This document shows, one piece after another, positions 7,027 through 16,439 of a stretch of DNA of 64,000 nucleotides. Position 1 is the stretch's first letter, and each line of letters starts with the position of its first letter. The notes below the pieces were generated by a model. That model did no database searches and was not told where the DNA came from. It was given only the letters and a program-made list of their open reading frames with translations. The stretch covers positions 48,660 through 112,659 of the forward strand of contig JAXDZG010000003.1 in the NCBI GenBank assembly GCA_034086985.1, read 5' to 3'. The DNA is from Phascolarctobacterium_A sp034086985 (lineage in GTDB: Bacteria > Bacillota > Negativicutes > Acidaminococcales > Acidaminococcaceae). A program made the translations under genes and the position numbers.

Positions 7027-8841
7027 ATGAAATTTTTTAACCATCGCAATATTATTTTTTCGTTAATAACGATTATTACTTTGGTGGCTGTTTCTGCGGG
7101 CTTCATCCATATCATCACTAATGATACTCGCAAGGATACGGAGCTACAAATGCGAGAGCTGAGCAATCAAAGCCTTAGCACCATCTCCCAAAAGCTGCAT
7201 GCTGACACCGTCTGTTTGCACAGTATTGCTGAAACTGTGGGTAAAAGCACCATGCAGCTCAATACAGAAAAGCTGCGCGAATATCTAGACCGTAAGCGCG
7301 GTATTTATGGCTTTGGCGATATCGTAGTCATTGACTTGGATGGCAAGCCTCTCTCTGCTATTGGTGCTAAGCTGCCCAATATGAAGCAACAGGAGTTCTT
7401 TAAGTTGGCCCTACAGGGTAAGGCGGTGCTTCACAACGGCATGGGTCTGGACAACAGTAAGCAGCATCTGGTACGCATTGCTACCCCGATGCGCCGCAAC
7501 GGTAAAACCATTGCTGTACTTTACGGCGTGTACATGCCCAACCAGCTGCGGGCCATGCTCACGGAGAAACTTTTTGACAATAGCGCCAGCACTAAGCTCA
7601 TCACCAGCACTGGCGATGTAGTTGCTTCCCCCGATACCATGCAAACCTTCTCTACAGTGGAGCAATTTTTTGATGGTAAGGATACCTCCATCTCCCCAGA
7701 AGAGCATGACCGTTATTTTAGCCTGCTGCATAATAATCGCCAGGGCTTTGCAAGCTATAAGTTTAATAATGAGGATTATTTAGTCTCCCTGACCCCCATG
7801 GAGATGAATAACTTCAGTACCATCGACCATGCTAGATGGTATTTATCTCTGGCAGTTCCCTACGAGGTCATTGCTGCCAAATCCCGCGTAAAGATTTACC
7901 AGACCACCGGCTTTGCCTTTGTGCTTCTGGTAATTATTGGAGCCTTGAGCTATGCTCTTTATCGCAGCAACCAAAAGAAGCGTGTGGAGCTGCAAAAGGC
8001 TTACGAAGAGGTACAAGCCCTGTACCGCACCATTCCCACGCCCATTATCCGCTTCCGTATGGAGGATGGCGGCATTGTTATCAGTGATAACCGCAGCTTT
8101 GCTAATCTTGTGGGCTGTCCCCACGAAACCTGCCAACACCGCTTCCGCTTCTTCACGAAGCCGGAGTTTATTGAGCGCATTTGGGCCCTGCCCGATGGCT
8201 CCCATCAGATGGAGATGCTCATTCGCGGTTATGGCAAGAAGTATATTTGGCATCTGGCCTTTCTGGAAATTACGACCAAGCCTGAGGGCCGCGAGGTACT
8301 CTGCGTTTTGGCCAATATCTCCCGTCAGCACGAGGAGCTGAACAAGGTGACCTTAGTATCGCAAACTGACGCTCTCACAGGCCTTGCTAATCGCCGCGGT
8401 ATTCAAGAGCAGCTAGAGCCTCTTTTCGTCAGCGAGTCCACTCAGGGCGCCCTGCTCATTATGGACTTGGATAATTTTAAGCAGGTAAATGACCGCTTTG
8501 GCCATCAGGCCGGCGATACTGTACTGGCTTCCTTTGCGGATATGCTAGTAGAGACCCTGCCCGAAACCAGCTTTATCTCCCGCTATGGCGGTGACGAATT
8601 CGTAGTTTTCCTGCCCAATGTGGATAAGGAGCAGACCTGCGCATTAGCTGGCAAGATTAAGGAGGAACTGGCTAAGCAGTTCCCGCTCTTTGTGAAGACT
8701 TGTCAGTTCGGCGTAAGCTTCGGCTCGGTGTACTTCCCTGAGGATGGCAAAGATTGGGATACGCTCTTTGCCAAGGTGGACGAGACGTTGTACTACAATA
8801 AGCGCTTGAATAAGATGGGCGGACATGGCGAGGAAAAGTAA
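7027..8841 (+). CDS. Membrane Cache-PAS-GGDEF diguanylate cyclase
   Basis: The 604-residue protein has an N-terminal membrane helix (~10-31), a ~260-residue extracytoplasmic Cache-like sensor region, a second helix (~298-318), a PAS-like region (~330-435) and a GGDEF domain (~450-600) with the intact active-site motif RYGGDEF near residue 521. The RxxD product-inhibition site, expected five residues before GGDEF, is replaced by PETS, so classical I-site feedback should be absent. It would make c-di-GMP from two GTP in response to an external small molecule. Expression is under the c-di-GMP-I riboswitch just upstream. ATG at 7027 follows a GTGAGG site. Confidence 0.92.
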   Translation: MKFFNHRNIIFSLITIITLVAVSAGFIHIITNDTRKDTELQMRELSNQSLSTISQKLHADTVCLHSIAETVGKSTMQLNTEKLREYLDRKRGIYGFGDIVVIDLDGKPLSAIGAKLPNMKQQEFFKLALQGKAVLHNGMGLDNSKQHLVRIATPMRRNGKTIAVLYGVYMPNQLRAMLTEKLFDNSASTKLITSTGDVVASPDTMQTFSTVEQFFDGKDTSISPEEHDRYFSLLHNNRQGFASYKFNNEDYLVSLTPMEMNNFSTIDHARWYLSLAVPYEVIAAKSRVKIYQTTGFAFVLLVIIGALSYALYRSNQKKRVELQKAYEEVQALYRTIPTPIIRFRMEDGGIVISDNRSFANLVGCPHETCQHRFRFFTKPEFIERIWALPDGSHQMEMLIRGYGKKYIWHLAFLEITTKPEGREVLCVLANISRQHEELNKVTLVSQTDALTGLANRRGIQEQLEPLFVSESTQGALLIMDLDNFKQVNDRFGHQAGDTVLASFADMLVETLPETSFISRYGGDEFVVFLPNVDKEQTCALAGKIKEELAKQFPLFVKTCQFGVSFGSVYFPEDGKDWDTLFAKVDETLYYNKRLNKMGGHGEEK

Positions 8842-8892
8842 CAAGCAATGTATTTAATCCCTTGTCAGTGTACAATCGGTTCGATTTAGACT

Positions 8893-8913
8893 CCTACCGC
8901 AAAACGCGGTAGG
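8893..8913. terminator. Hairpin CCTACCGC-AAAAC-GCGGTAGG
   Basis: An 8-bp perfect stem with a 5-base loop lies after the GGDEF gene. It lacks a proper T run, so it may be a weak terminator or an RNA-stabilising hairpin. Confidence 0.45.
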
Positions 8914-8940
8914 AAACAGATGTTTATGTAATGTGTAGTA

Positions 8941-8979
8941 AAAAAATCCCTGTCGGGTTCCGCCCGACAGGGATTTTTT
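8941..8979. terminator. Bidirectional intrinsic terminator
   Basis: A 17-bp perfect stem (8941-8957 with 8963-8979) and a 5-base loop carries A6 on one side and T6 on the other. It serves the converging GGDEF (+) and HD-GYP (-) genes. Confidence 0.92.
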
Positions 8980-8996
8980 GTTGCCTCATTTATCCA

Positions 8997-10106
8997 TCAC
9001 TCAGCGTACTCGTCCGCCAGAGCCTCGAATTCTTCCTTTGCCTTCGCAAAGCAGGTCAAAATCTTCTCCGAGAACACGCCGCATTCACCAGCCATAATCA
9101 TCTTAAAGGCCTGGCCCTTGCCATAAGCATCCTTATAGCAGCGCTTGCTTACCAGTGCATCATACACATCTGCAATAGACACAATCTGAGCAGAAATAGG
9201 GATTTCATCCCCCACTAAGCCATCAGGATAGCCACGTCCGTCAAACCGCTCATGATGATAGCGAGCAATCTCATAGCTTACTTTCTCATATTCATTGGTA
9301 CCAATGCCCTTGATATGCTCAATAATGGCACTGCCCTCCGTAGTATGGGTCTTCATAACATCAAACTCTTCCTTGGTCAAACGACCAGGCTTAAGCAAAA
9401 TACTATCGCTAATAGCAATCTTGCCCACATCATGAAGAGCGCTGGCAGCTACTATCACATTAATCTGCTTGGTTGTCAGGCCATATTCAGGATACAGCGC
9501 AGCGATTTTTTCTGCCAAAATCCGCGTAAAGCCCTTCACCCGCTGGATATGCTTACCGCTCTCCAGATTGCGATACTCAACCACCGTACCCAAAAGCTCG
9601 ATGATGCGCTCGTTGGTACGCTTCAGGCAGGCAGCCTGCTCAGCCAGCTTCACGTTTTGCGCTTGAATTTCCTTAGTCTGATCATTAACCAGCTTTTCTA
9701 AATTATTCTGGATTGTGTACAGCCTAATGATATTATATACGCGACGATTAACAGCCAGCTTATCAAAGGGCTTGCGAATAAAATCAATAACCTTCAATTC
9801 CAAGCATTCGCGCTCTGTTTCAGGATCTGCCTCAGCGCTGATAACAATAACAGGCACTACATCAATAAGCCCATTGCCATTGACATACTCCAATACCTTA
9901 AAGCCGTCCATCTTAGGCATTTTCAAGTCCAGAAGCATCAGGGAAAAGCCATTACCATCCTCGCCCAGTGCCTCAACAGCCTCCAGGCCATTAGTAGCAA
10001 GCACCGTCTCATAGGTATTAGCCAATATACCCTCCAGCATATCCCGGTTTATTTCTTCGTCATCTACTATTAAAATCTTATCCCTTAAAACCTTTTCGTC
10101 CATCAT
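8997..10106 (-). CDS. Response regulator with HD-GYP output (c-di-GMP phosphodiesterase)
   Basis: The 369-residue protein has a receiver domain (~10-125, acidic pocket VDDEE, phospho-Asp in LLLDLKMP near residue 57, KPF at the end), a coiled linker, and an HD-GYP domain (~180-360) with HDVGK near 225 and HHERFDGRGYP near 282. HD-GYP domains hydrolyse c-di-GMP. Its REC domain is a natural target for the HPt and hybrid kinases encoded just upstream. Together with the GGDEF protein across the shared terminator it gives a maker/breaker pair for c-di-GMP. Confidence 0.93.
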   Translation of the reverse strand: MMDEKVLRDKILIVDDEEINRDMLEGILANTYETVLATNGLEAVEALGEDGNGFSLMLLDLKMPKMDGFKVLEYVNGNGLIDVVPVIVISAEADPETERECLELKVIDFIRKPFDKLAVNRRVYNIIRLYTIQNNLEKLVNDQTKEIQAQNVKLAEQAACLKRTNERIIELLGTVVEYRNLESGKHIQRVKGFTRILAEKIAALYPEYGLTTKQINVIVAASALHDVGKIAISDSILLKPGRLTKEEFDVMKTHTTEGSAIIEHIKGIGTNEYEKVSYEIARYHHERFDGRGYPDGLVGDEIPISAQIVSIADVYDALVSKRCYKDAYGKGQAFKMIMAGECGVFSEKILTCFAKAKEEFEALADEYAE

Positions 10107-10136
10107 TCACCACCAACACAACTAACCTGGGCAAAA

Positions 10137-10493
10137 CTATTTATTAGCACGATAATCCTCTAGAATCATCATGGTGCGAGCATAAATATCCTTCATGCTC
10201 TCCAAAAGTGCCAGGCTCTGGGGTGCCTTGCCGCCTCGCATCTCCTCAGTGATAGCCACCACGGAGGGCTCCAACTGAGTCAAGCCCAAATTCAGCACTA
10301 CACCCTTTAAGGTATGCACAGCCATAAAGCCTGTCTCATAATCCTGACGCGCCAAAGCATCAATCAGCTTTTGCATATTGGTATCCTTGGTAAATTTGAG
10401 CACCAAATACTCAATCATATCTGCATCGCCCAAGCGACTATAAATATTCTCGTAATCAGCGCCCATTTTGTCATAACAGTCTTTTATATTCAT
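10137..10493 (-). CDS. Histidine phosphotransfer (HPt) protein
   Basis: The 118-residue all-helical protein has the HPt motif HTLKGVVLNLG with the phospho-accepting His near residue 59. HPt proteins pass phosphate between receiver domains. It lies 30 bases before the REC-HD-GYP gene and behind two hybrid kinases, so the expected route is kinase REC to HPt to HD-GYP REC. An AAGGATG site precedes the ATG. Confidence 0.9.
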   Translation of the reverse strand: MNIKDCYDKMGADYENIYSRLGDADMIEYLVLKFTKDTNMQKLIDALARQDYETGFMAVHTLKGVVLNLGLTQLEPSVVAITEEMRGGKAPQSLALLESMKDIYARTMMILEDYRANK

Positions 10494-10574
10494 GCTTGCA
10501 CATCCTTTTCCGAAATGTAAAGATTTCTATACATATTGTAACTCATTTTTCACTGAAAAGCAAAATGTTTCAGC

Positions 10575-12680
10575 TTAGTTTTTTTGCCATACTCTCTGCA
10601 AGGTCTTGTATAACACGTCGATATAAATGGGCTTGGCAATATGACCGTTCATGCCATTTTGCAGTGCACGCTCCTTGTCCTCCTCAAAGGCATTGGCCGT
10701 CATAGCCAAAATAGGCAGGCCAGTCACATCCCGACGCGGCAAATTACGAATGGCCTTGGTAGCCTCATAGCCGTCCATAATAGGCATCTGAATATCCATC
10801 AGCACCAAATCATAATAATATTCTGGTCTATCCTTAAGCATAGCCACCGCTTCAGAGCCATCGGCAGCCTCCTCCACCGTAAAGCCCGCTCTGGACAAAA
10901 TCTCGTAGGCGATTTCCCGATTGAGCTCGTTATCCTCTACCACCAGCACCCGCTTGCCCTCAAAGGTAATAGGCTTTTCTTCAACCTTCTTCTCCGGAGT
11001 TATACCACGGCAGGCTCTGGCAGTCTCCAGCAGCACATTGCGCAAATCCGACATAAAGAGGGGCTTATTGCAGAAGCCAGTTACTCCGGCCTCCCGTGCC
11101 TCTTGCTCAATATCGGTCCAATCATAGGCTGTCAGGATAATAATAGGCGCTTCGTTGCCAATCACACGGCGAATACGCCGCGCCGTCTCAATGCCGTCCA
11201 TTTGGGGCATCATCCAGTCAATAATATAGCTGTAGAAGGAGTCGCCATCGTTATGAGCCTTTTGGGCGCGGAACACTGCCTCACGACCGGAGGTGGTCCA
11301 TTCAGAGCGCATGCCGATTTGTCCCAGCATCTTGGTGACGCTGTCGCAGGTCTGGAAGTCGTCATCCACTACGAGAGCGCGCAGTCCCTCCAGCTCCACA
11401 GTGTCCTCTTTTTTATGTACCACACTGCTCAAGGCAAAATCAAAGCCCACCGTGAAGGTCGTACCACGGTTGATCTGGCTTTGTACCTCGATGGTGCCAC
11501 CCATCATATCCACTGTGTGCTTGGTAATGGTCATGCCCAGTCCTGTGCCCTCGATACCGCTGACGGTAGCACTCTTTTCCCGCTCGAAGGGGTCAAAAAT
11601 ATGCTTCAAAAACTCCTCGCTCATGCCAATACCGCTGTCCCGCACAACGAACTCATAGTGGGCGTGACCTGGCTTTTTAGAAGGCTCCTGGCGAATAGCA
11701 AAGGACACCACGCCACCAATGGGCGTAAACTTGGCCGCATTACTCAAAATATTTATCAGCACCTGATCTAGGCGCAGCGGATCAAAAATCAGCTCCTCGT
11801 CCTCCACGTCAATGGTATCCACATAAAACTCCAGACGCTTAGCTCTCATTTGGGGACGGATCATATTCACCAGATTATGAATGCGCTCGCTTAAATTGCA
11901 TTCCTTTTCCTGAATGACAATCTTGCCACTTTCAATGCGACTCATATTCAAAATATCGTTAATCAGGCTCAGCAAATGATTGCTGGAGCTCATGATTTTT
12001 TCTAGGCAGTCCTGCACTCTTTCCTTATTGTCCAAATGACTAGCCGCAATGCTCGTAAAGCCAATAATAGCATTCAAGGGCGTGCGAATATCGTGGCTCA
12101 TGTTGGAAAGGAAGGTCGTCTTAGCCTTGGAGGCATGCTCTGCCTCAGCCAAGGCATCATGCAAGAGCTGCTGCTGCTTCATCTCATTAAGCACATCATT
12201 GTCCGCATCACGTACTGCGAAAACAGCTGTAAAATTTTTCTCATCCATATGCATGCGCAGGATGCGCCACTCGCCGTAGCCATAATAAACGCTATCAGGC
12301 ATGGCCTTGCGACGGGCCCGCACCACGAAGGATGGCTCCTGACTCAAAACAGCGCGGATATTCTCAATACTGGTATCACGCAGCAGCCTTTCCTTATCAT
12401 CCGGATGGACATAACGCTCGATATACTCACTCATGGCCTCGGTATAATTCATTTCCAAAAGTCCATCCATGGTTACCGCAGCACGGTTATGGTCATCACG
12501 CTGCAAATAAAAGACGTTTCTATTCAAGTCCACTCGCCACAAAGCGTAATAATCCTGGCTCAGAGCGTATACTGTTTCCTGCAAAGCCTCGGACTTTTGG
12601 CGCAATTCCTCTACATTAGAGCGCAATTGCTCTAGGGTAGTAGCCCATTCTGTTCCCTTCGGTGTATTCTCGATCATCAT
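10575..12680 (-). CDS. Hybrid sensor histidine kinase with PAS and two receiver domains
   Basis: The 701-residue cytoplasmic protein has an N-terminal coiled region, a PAS-like domain (~45-165), a HisKA domain with MSHDIRTPLNAI (His near 193), a HATPase domain (~295-415; RDSGIGM and GTGLGM boxes), REC1 (~430-545, Asp in IIDWMMPQMDG) and REC2 (~570-695, Asp in LMDIQMPIMDG). No membrane helix is seen, so the signal is internal or comes from a partner. The REC domains make it a phosphorelay kinase, and the nearby HPt is the obvious next step. It follows the larger hybrid kinase by 16 bases. Confidence 0.92.
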   Translation of the reverse strand: MMIENTPKGTEWATTLEQLRSNVEELRQKSEALQETVYALSQDYYALWRVDLNRNVFYLQRDDHNRAAVTMDGLLEMNYTEAMSEYIERYVHPDDKERLLRDTSIENIRAVLSQEPSFVVRARRKAMPDSVYYGYGEWRILRMHMDEKNFTAVFAVRDADNDVLNEMKQQQLLHDALAEAEHASKAKTTFLSNMSHDIRTPLNAIIGFTSIAASHLDNKERVQDCLEKIMSSSNHLLSLINDILNMSRIESGKIVIQEKECNLSERIHNLVNMIRPQMRAKRLEFYVDTIDVEDEELIFDPLRLDQVLINILSNAAKFTPIGGVVSFAIRQEPSKKPGHAHYEFVVRDSGIGMSEEFLKHIFDPFEREKSATVSGIEGTGLGMTITKHTVDMMGGTIEVQSQINRGTTFTVGFDFALSSVVHKKEDTVELEGLRALVVDDDFQTCDSVTKMLGQIGMRSEWTTSGREAVFRAQKAHNDGDSFYSYIIDWMMPQMDGIETARRIRRVIGNEAPIIILTAYDWTDIEQEAREAGVTGFCNKPLFMSDLRNVLLETARACRGITPEKKVEEKPITFEGKRVLVVEDNELNREIAYEILSRAGFTVEEAADGSEAVAMLKDRPEYYYDLVLMDIQMPIMDGYEATKAIRNLPRRDVTGLPILAMTANAFEEDKERALQNGMNGHIAKPIYIDVLYKTLQRVWQKN

Positions 12681-12696
12681 AAATCTCCCCTTAAAA

Positions 12697-15534
12697 CTAA
12701 CCGCACAGCTGCGCCAGCATATCCATCAGCTTATCAATGTCGATGGGCTTGGCCATATGAGCATTCATGCCCACGTCCAAGCAATGCTGCATGTCCTCAG
12801 CAAAGGCATCCGCCGTCATGGCGATAATGGGTAGCTTGGCATCATCCCTGTCCAAGGCCCGGATAGCCTTGGTTGCCTCATAGCCATTCATCACCGGCAT
12901 ACGCAAATCCATGAGCACAGCTTGGTAGTGGCCCACAGCAGCTGCTTTAAATTTATCCACACAGATTTGGCCGTTTTCAGCCGCATCCACTTCAAGTCCC
13001 TTGCGCTCCAAAAGCGCCACAGCAATCTCCCGATTAAGCTCGTTGTCCTCAGCCAAAAGCACTCTCAGGCCTTCTAAATGCACCTCGCTTTTCTTTTGAG
13101 GCGCATAGCTCTCGCCACAGCGATGGCCACGCTCTACATCCAGCACAATGATAAATTCTGTACCCTGATTGGGCTTACTATGGACGGAAATCGTCCCGTG
13201 CATCGCGTCGATGATATATTTCGTAATGGCCATACCTAGGCCAGTACCTTCAATCTTTTGCACCCGGCGGTTGTCCTCTCTGGCGAAGGATTCGAAAATA
13301 TGCTGCACAAATTCATCGGTCATGCCAATGCCGTTGTCCTTGACTCCAAAGCGCAAGCGCACATAATCCTTGCCCTTAGGCGACGCCTCCTCCTGCAAGG
13401 AGAACGCTACCTTGCCGCCCACGGGTGTAAATTTTACCGCATTGCCCAAGAGGTTCAGCAGCACCTGATGCAGGCGCACCCCGTCGCTGTAGACGCCGGT
13501 GCAATTAAGCTCGCCCACATCCAGCACCAGCTCCTGGCGCTTGGCTGTAATCTGGCTTTGCATAGTAGTAACGATGTTTTTCACCAGCTGGCGCAATGAT
13601 ACATGCTCACGATTGAGCACTAGCTTGCCAGCCTCGATTTTGGACATATCCAGTACGTTATTAATAAGCCCTAAAAGATGCTTGCTGGAGACTACGATGT
13701 TCTCCAAGCATTTGCGTAGCTCCTGAGGGTCATTACCATTTTCCAAATTATCCATAGCAATGGATGTCATGCCCATAATAGCGTTCATAGGTGTGCGAAT
13801 ATCGTGACTCACATTGGAAAGGAACTCACTTTTAGCTCTGTTGGCCTGCTCTGCCTCTAGTAGGGCCGCCTCCAGCGCCTCCTTACTGCGGCGCTCTGCC
13901 TCTACCGAGGCAGTTATATCCGTGCGAGCCATACACACCCTGCCCAAGCGCATATCTATGGCCGTTACCGTAGCCATCTTCACCTTGGGCGGAAAATTAG
14001 GATTCTTATATACGGAATAGGTAAAGCTATAGCTATCCTTATCCTGAAGCTGATGCTCAATATATTCGGGCTGCAGCTGTTCCAGCCATAGCTCTCTATC
14101 CTCCGGCACCACATGTCGCTCCACAGAATTTCTTAAAAAGTCGGTATAGGCACCCCTACGTCCGATTAATGCCCCGTGAATACGGCCTGCATAAAGCACA
14201 GTGCGTGTGCCATGGATTAAATCTATATCAGTGATGCGGTCCGCGCCTAGGACGGACATTTTGCGCACAATTTTTCTATTGATGGTCTGCTCCGTAGCAT
14301 CGGTGATGGAGAGAACGCCCATCACATCATCCGTATCAGGGTTTTGCATCATGGTCACCTTGAACTGAGCATAACGACCATGCTCCTCAAGGGGACTTTT
14401 CACAAAATAGATGTGGCTTACCTCACGCCTACCCTGAGCATAGGCCTCTAAAAGGGGAGCATTTAGGGCAAAATCCAAAAACTCCTGCCTATCAACGTCA
14501 CTGACGATGTATTTTCCTATAAATTTGACAAAGGTTTCCCTGTCGTCCCCCAGCATGGCCAGTAGGTCCTTGTTCTGATTATCCACTACCTCCAGCATTT
14601 TGTTGCTGGTAATATTGCAGTGTCCCACCAGGAGCATATCATGTCCCAGTCCGTGGTAGTGACTAGCCAGCAGCTCGCGATATTTGGCACGCAGCTGCTC
14701 CTTTTCCTCCAGCTCCCTGGTGATGTCCCGATAAACACAATAATTACGGCGCACGCCGTCCTCACCGAACATAGAGTTAATAGTATTGCGCACCCATAAA
14801 TAGCTACCATCACCGCGAATAAGACGATAAACAAACTCACGAGAATTTTCTTCGTTATGAATATATTCTGCTAGCTCTCGTCCCAGCTTAGCTCTATCGT
14901 CAGGATGCACGCCCGTCATGGCATCCTCTTTATAGAGCAGCCACAGCTGCATGAGGCTCATGCCCACCATATCGGCAAAGCCCTCGGACATAAACTCCGG
15001 CGACCACACGCCGTTGGCATCCTGCTTGATGACAGCCACGCCACCGGGAATGGTATTCAAGATTTTTTGCTTACGCTCATCGTCCTTGTTCAGCTTTGCA
15101 TAGCCCTGCTGGGTTTCCTTGAGCTTGGTTTCAATATTCTGCTGTACCTGCACTACATCCGTGATATCCTGATGACAGCCGTGTACCCGCGCGCCCTGGG
15201 TATAGCTCTTGTCCAAATCACCGCAGCAGCGGATATACATCAGACCCTTTTCTGGATGCTGCCAAGCGTATTCAATCTCCGAATGCTCGCCGTTGATCAT
15301 AGCGTTCATGTAGGCTGTGGCACGTTCCTTTTCGTAGGAAGGAATTTGGTCCTCCCAAATTCTGTAGCTCTCCTCCGGCGAAAGGTGCTTGGCAATCCCC
15401 ATCATGGATAAAAAGGTATCGTCGGCATATAAGCGCGGTGGCTTGTCCTTATCGTATTCCACACACCACAGGCCAATTTTTGCTTCCTGTAGCATGGTAT
15501 GCACTTCACCGATTTTACTAAAATGCTGGTCCAC
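12697..15534 (-). CDS. Multi-PAS hybrid sensor histidine kinase
   Basis: The 945-residue cytoplasmic protein holds several PAS/PAC-like sensor repeats in the first ~550 residues (for example the segment with RLIRGDGSYLWVRNTI), a HisKA domain with VSHDIRTPMNAIMG (His near 575), a HATPase domain (~680-800; KDNGIGM, GTGLGMAITKY) and one C-terminal REC domain (~818-940, Asp in LMDLRMPVMNG). It is the first gene of the kinase-kinase-HPt-HD-GYP run and shares its layout with the next kinase. Ligands are unknown. Confidence 0.92.
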   Translation of the reverse strand: MDQHFSKIGEVHTMLQEAKIGLWCVEYDKDKPPRLYADDTFLSMMGIAKHLSPEESYRIWEDQIPSYEKERATAYMNAMINGEHSEIEYAWQHPEKGLMYIRCCGDLDKSYTQGARVHGCHQDITDVVQVQQNIETKLKETQQGYAKLNKDDERKQKILNTIPGGVAVIKQDANGVWSPEFMSEGFADMVGMSLMQLWLLYKEDAMTGVHPDDRAKLGRELAEYIHNEENSREFVYRLIRGDGSYLWVRNTINSMFGEDGVRRNYCVYRDITRELEEKEQLRAKYRELLASHYHGLGHDMLLVGHCNITSNKMLEVVDNQNKDLLAMLGDDRETFVKFIGKYIVSDVDRQEFLDFALNAPLLEAYAQGRREVSHIYFVKSPLEEHGRYAQFKVTMMQNPDTDDVMGVLSITDATEQTINRKIVRKMSVLGADRITDIDLIHGTRTVLYAGRIHGALIGRRGAYTDFLRNSVERHVVPEDRELWLEQLQPEYIEHQLQDKDSYSFTYSVYKNPNFPPKVKMATVTAIDMRLGRVCMARTDITASVEAERRSKEALEAALLEAEQANRAKSEFLSNVSHDIRTPMNAIMGMTSIAMDNLENGNDPQELRKCLENIVVSSKHLLGLINNVLDMSKIEAGKLVLNREHVSLRQLVKNIVTTMQSQITAKRQELVLDVGELNCTGVYSDGVRLHQVLLNLLGNAVKFTPVGGKVAFSLQEEASPKGKDYVRLRFGVKDNGIGMTDEFVQHIFESFAREDNRRVQKIEGTGLGMAITKYIIDAMHGTISVHSKPNQGTEFIIVLDVERGHRCGESYAPQKKSEVHLEGLRVLLAEDNELNREIAVALLERKGLEVDAAENGQICVDKFKAAAVGHYQAVLMDLRMPVMNGYEATKAIRALDRDDAKLPIIAMTADAFAEDMQHCLDVGMNAHMAKPIDIDKLMDMLAQLCG

Positions 15535-15710
15535 TTTGCTCCCTCTCCTATATAAAGATTATTAGCTCGTTCATGTTAGTGTCGCCAAGGCGCACTACCC
15601 CTGAGTATAATATTAGCAAATAATTTGGCTAAATGCAAGGATATCTACCAAAATGAAGGCAATTTCTTGACCTTTATTCTAAAATTATTTTTATCGCCAA
15701 TAAAATTACA

Positions 15711-15745
15711 TAAAACACAAGCCCTGCTTAATAGCAGGGCTTGTG
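15711..15745 (-). terminator. Intrinsic terminator of the hydrogenase-rubrerythrin gene
   Basis: A 13-bp perfect stem (15716-15728 with 15733-15745) with loop TAAT is followed on the minus strand by TTTTA. The rest of 15535-15773 is AT-rich and I see nothing else in it beyond the leader of the multi-PAS kinase. Confidence 0.85.
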
Positions 15746-15773
15746 AGAGTGTCGCTTATGTAATTAAAAAATC

Positions 15774-16439
15774 TTAGTAGTTGGATTCGTGGATTTCGAA
15801 ATAGGATTGAGCATACAGGCAAACCGGGCAAACCTCAGGAGCCTTGGTTCCAACTACGATGTGACCGCAGTTGCGGCATTCCCAAATCTTGATTTCGCTC
15901 TTAGCGAATACTTGAGCAGTCTCCACGTTCTTCAGGAGTGCTCTGTAGCGCTCTTCATGATGGCGTTCGATTTCAGCAACAGCGCGGAATTTAGCAGCCA
16001 GCTCGGGGAAGCCTTCCTCGTCAGCGGTCTTAGCAAAGCCTACGTACATGTCGGTCCATTCATGGTTTTCGCCTTCAGCAGCAGCCAGCAGGTTAGCAGC
16101 GGTGTCGCCGATGCCCCCCAGCTCTTGGAACCACATCTTAGCATGCTCTCTCTCGTTTTCAGCGGTCTTCAAGAATAGGCCAGCGATTTGCTCATAGCCC
16201 TCGTTCTTAGCTACAGCGGAGAAGTAGGTGTATTTGTTGCGAGCGCCGGATTCGCCTTCAAAGGCAGCGATCAGGTTCTTTTCGGTTTGGGTGCCAGCAT
16301 ATTTATTAGCCGGAGCAGCAGCTTCTTCAATCTTTACAAATACGCTTGCAGGTTGTTTGCAAATGGGGCAGGTAAAGCCTTCCGGCAGAGCCTCGCCTTC
16401 ATAAATATAACCGCAAATGCCACATTTCCATTTAGTCAT
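15774..16439 (-). other. Possible internal translation product: free rubredoxin-rubrerythrin (221 aa)
   Basis: An in-frame ATG at 16439 (residue 464 of the fusion) begins MTKWKCGICGYIYEG, a textbook rubredoxin start. If used, the same mRNA would give both the full fusion and a separate rubrerythrin of normal size. This is inferred from the ribosome site; there is no direct evidence of the product. Confidence 0.5.
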
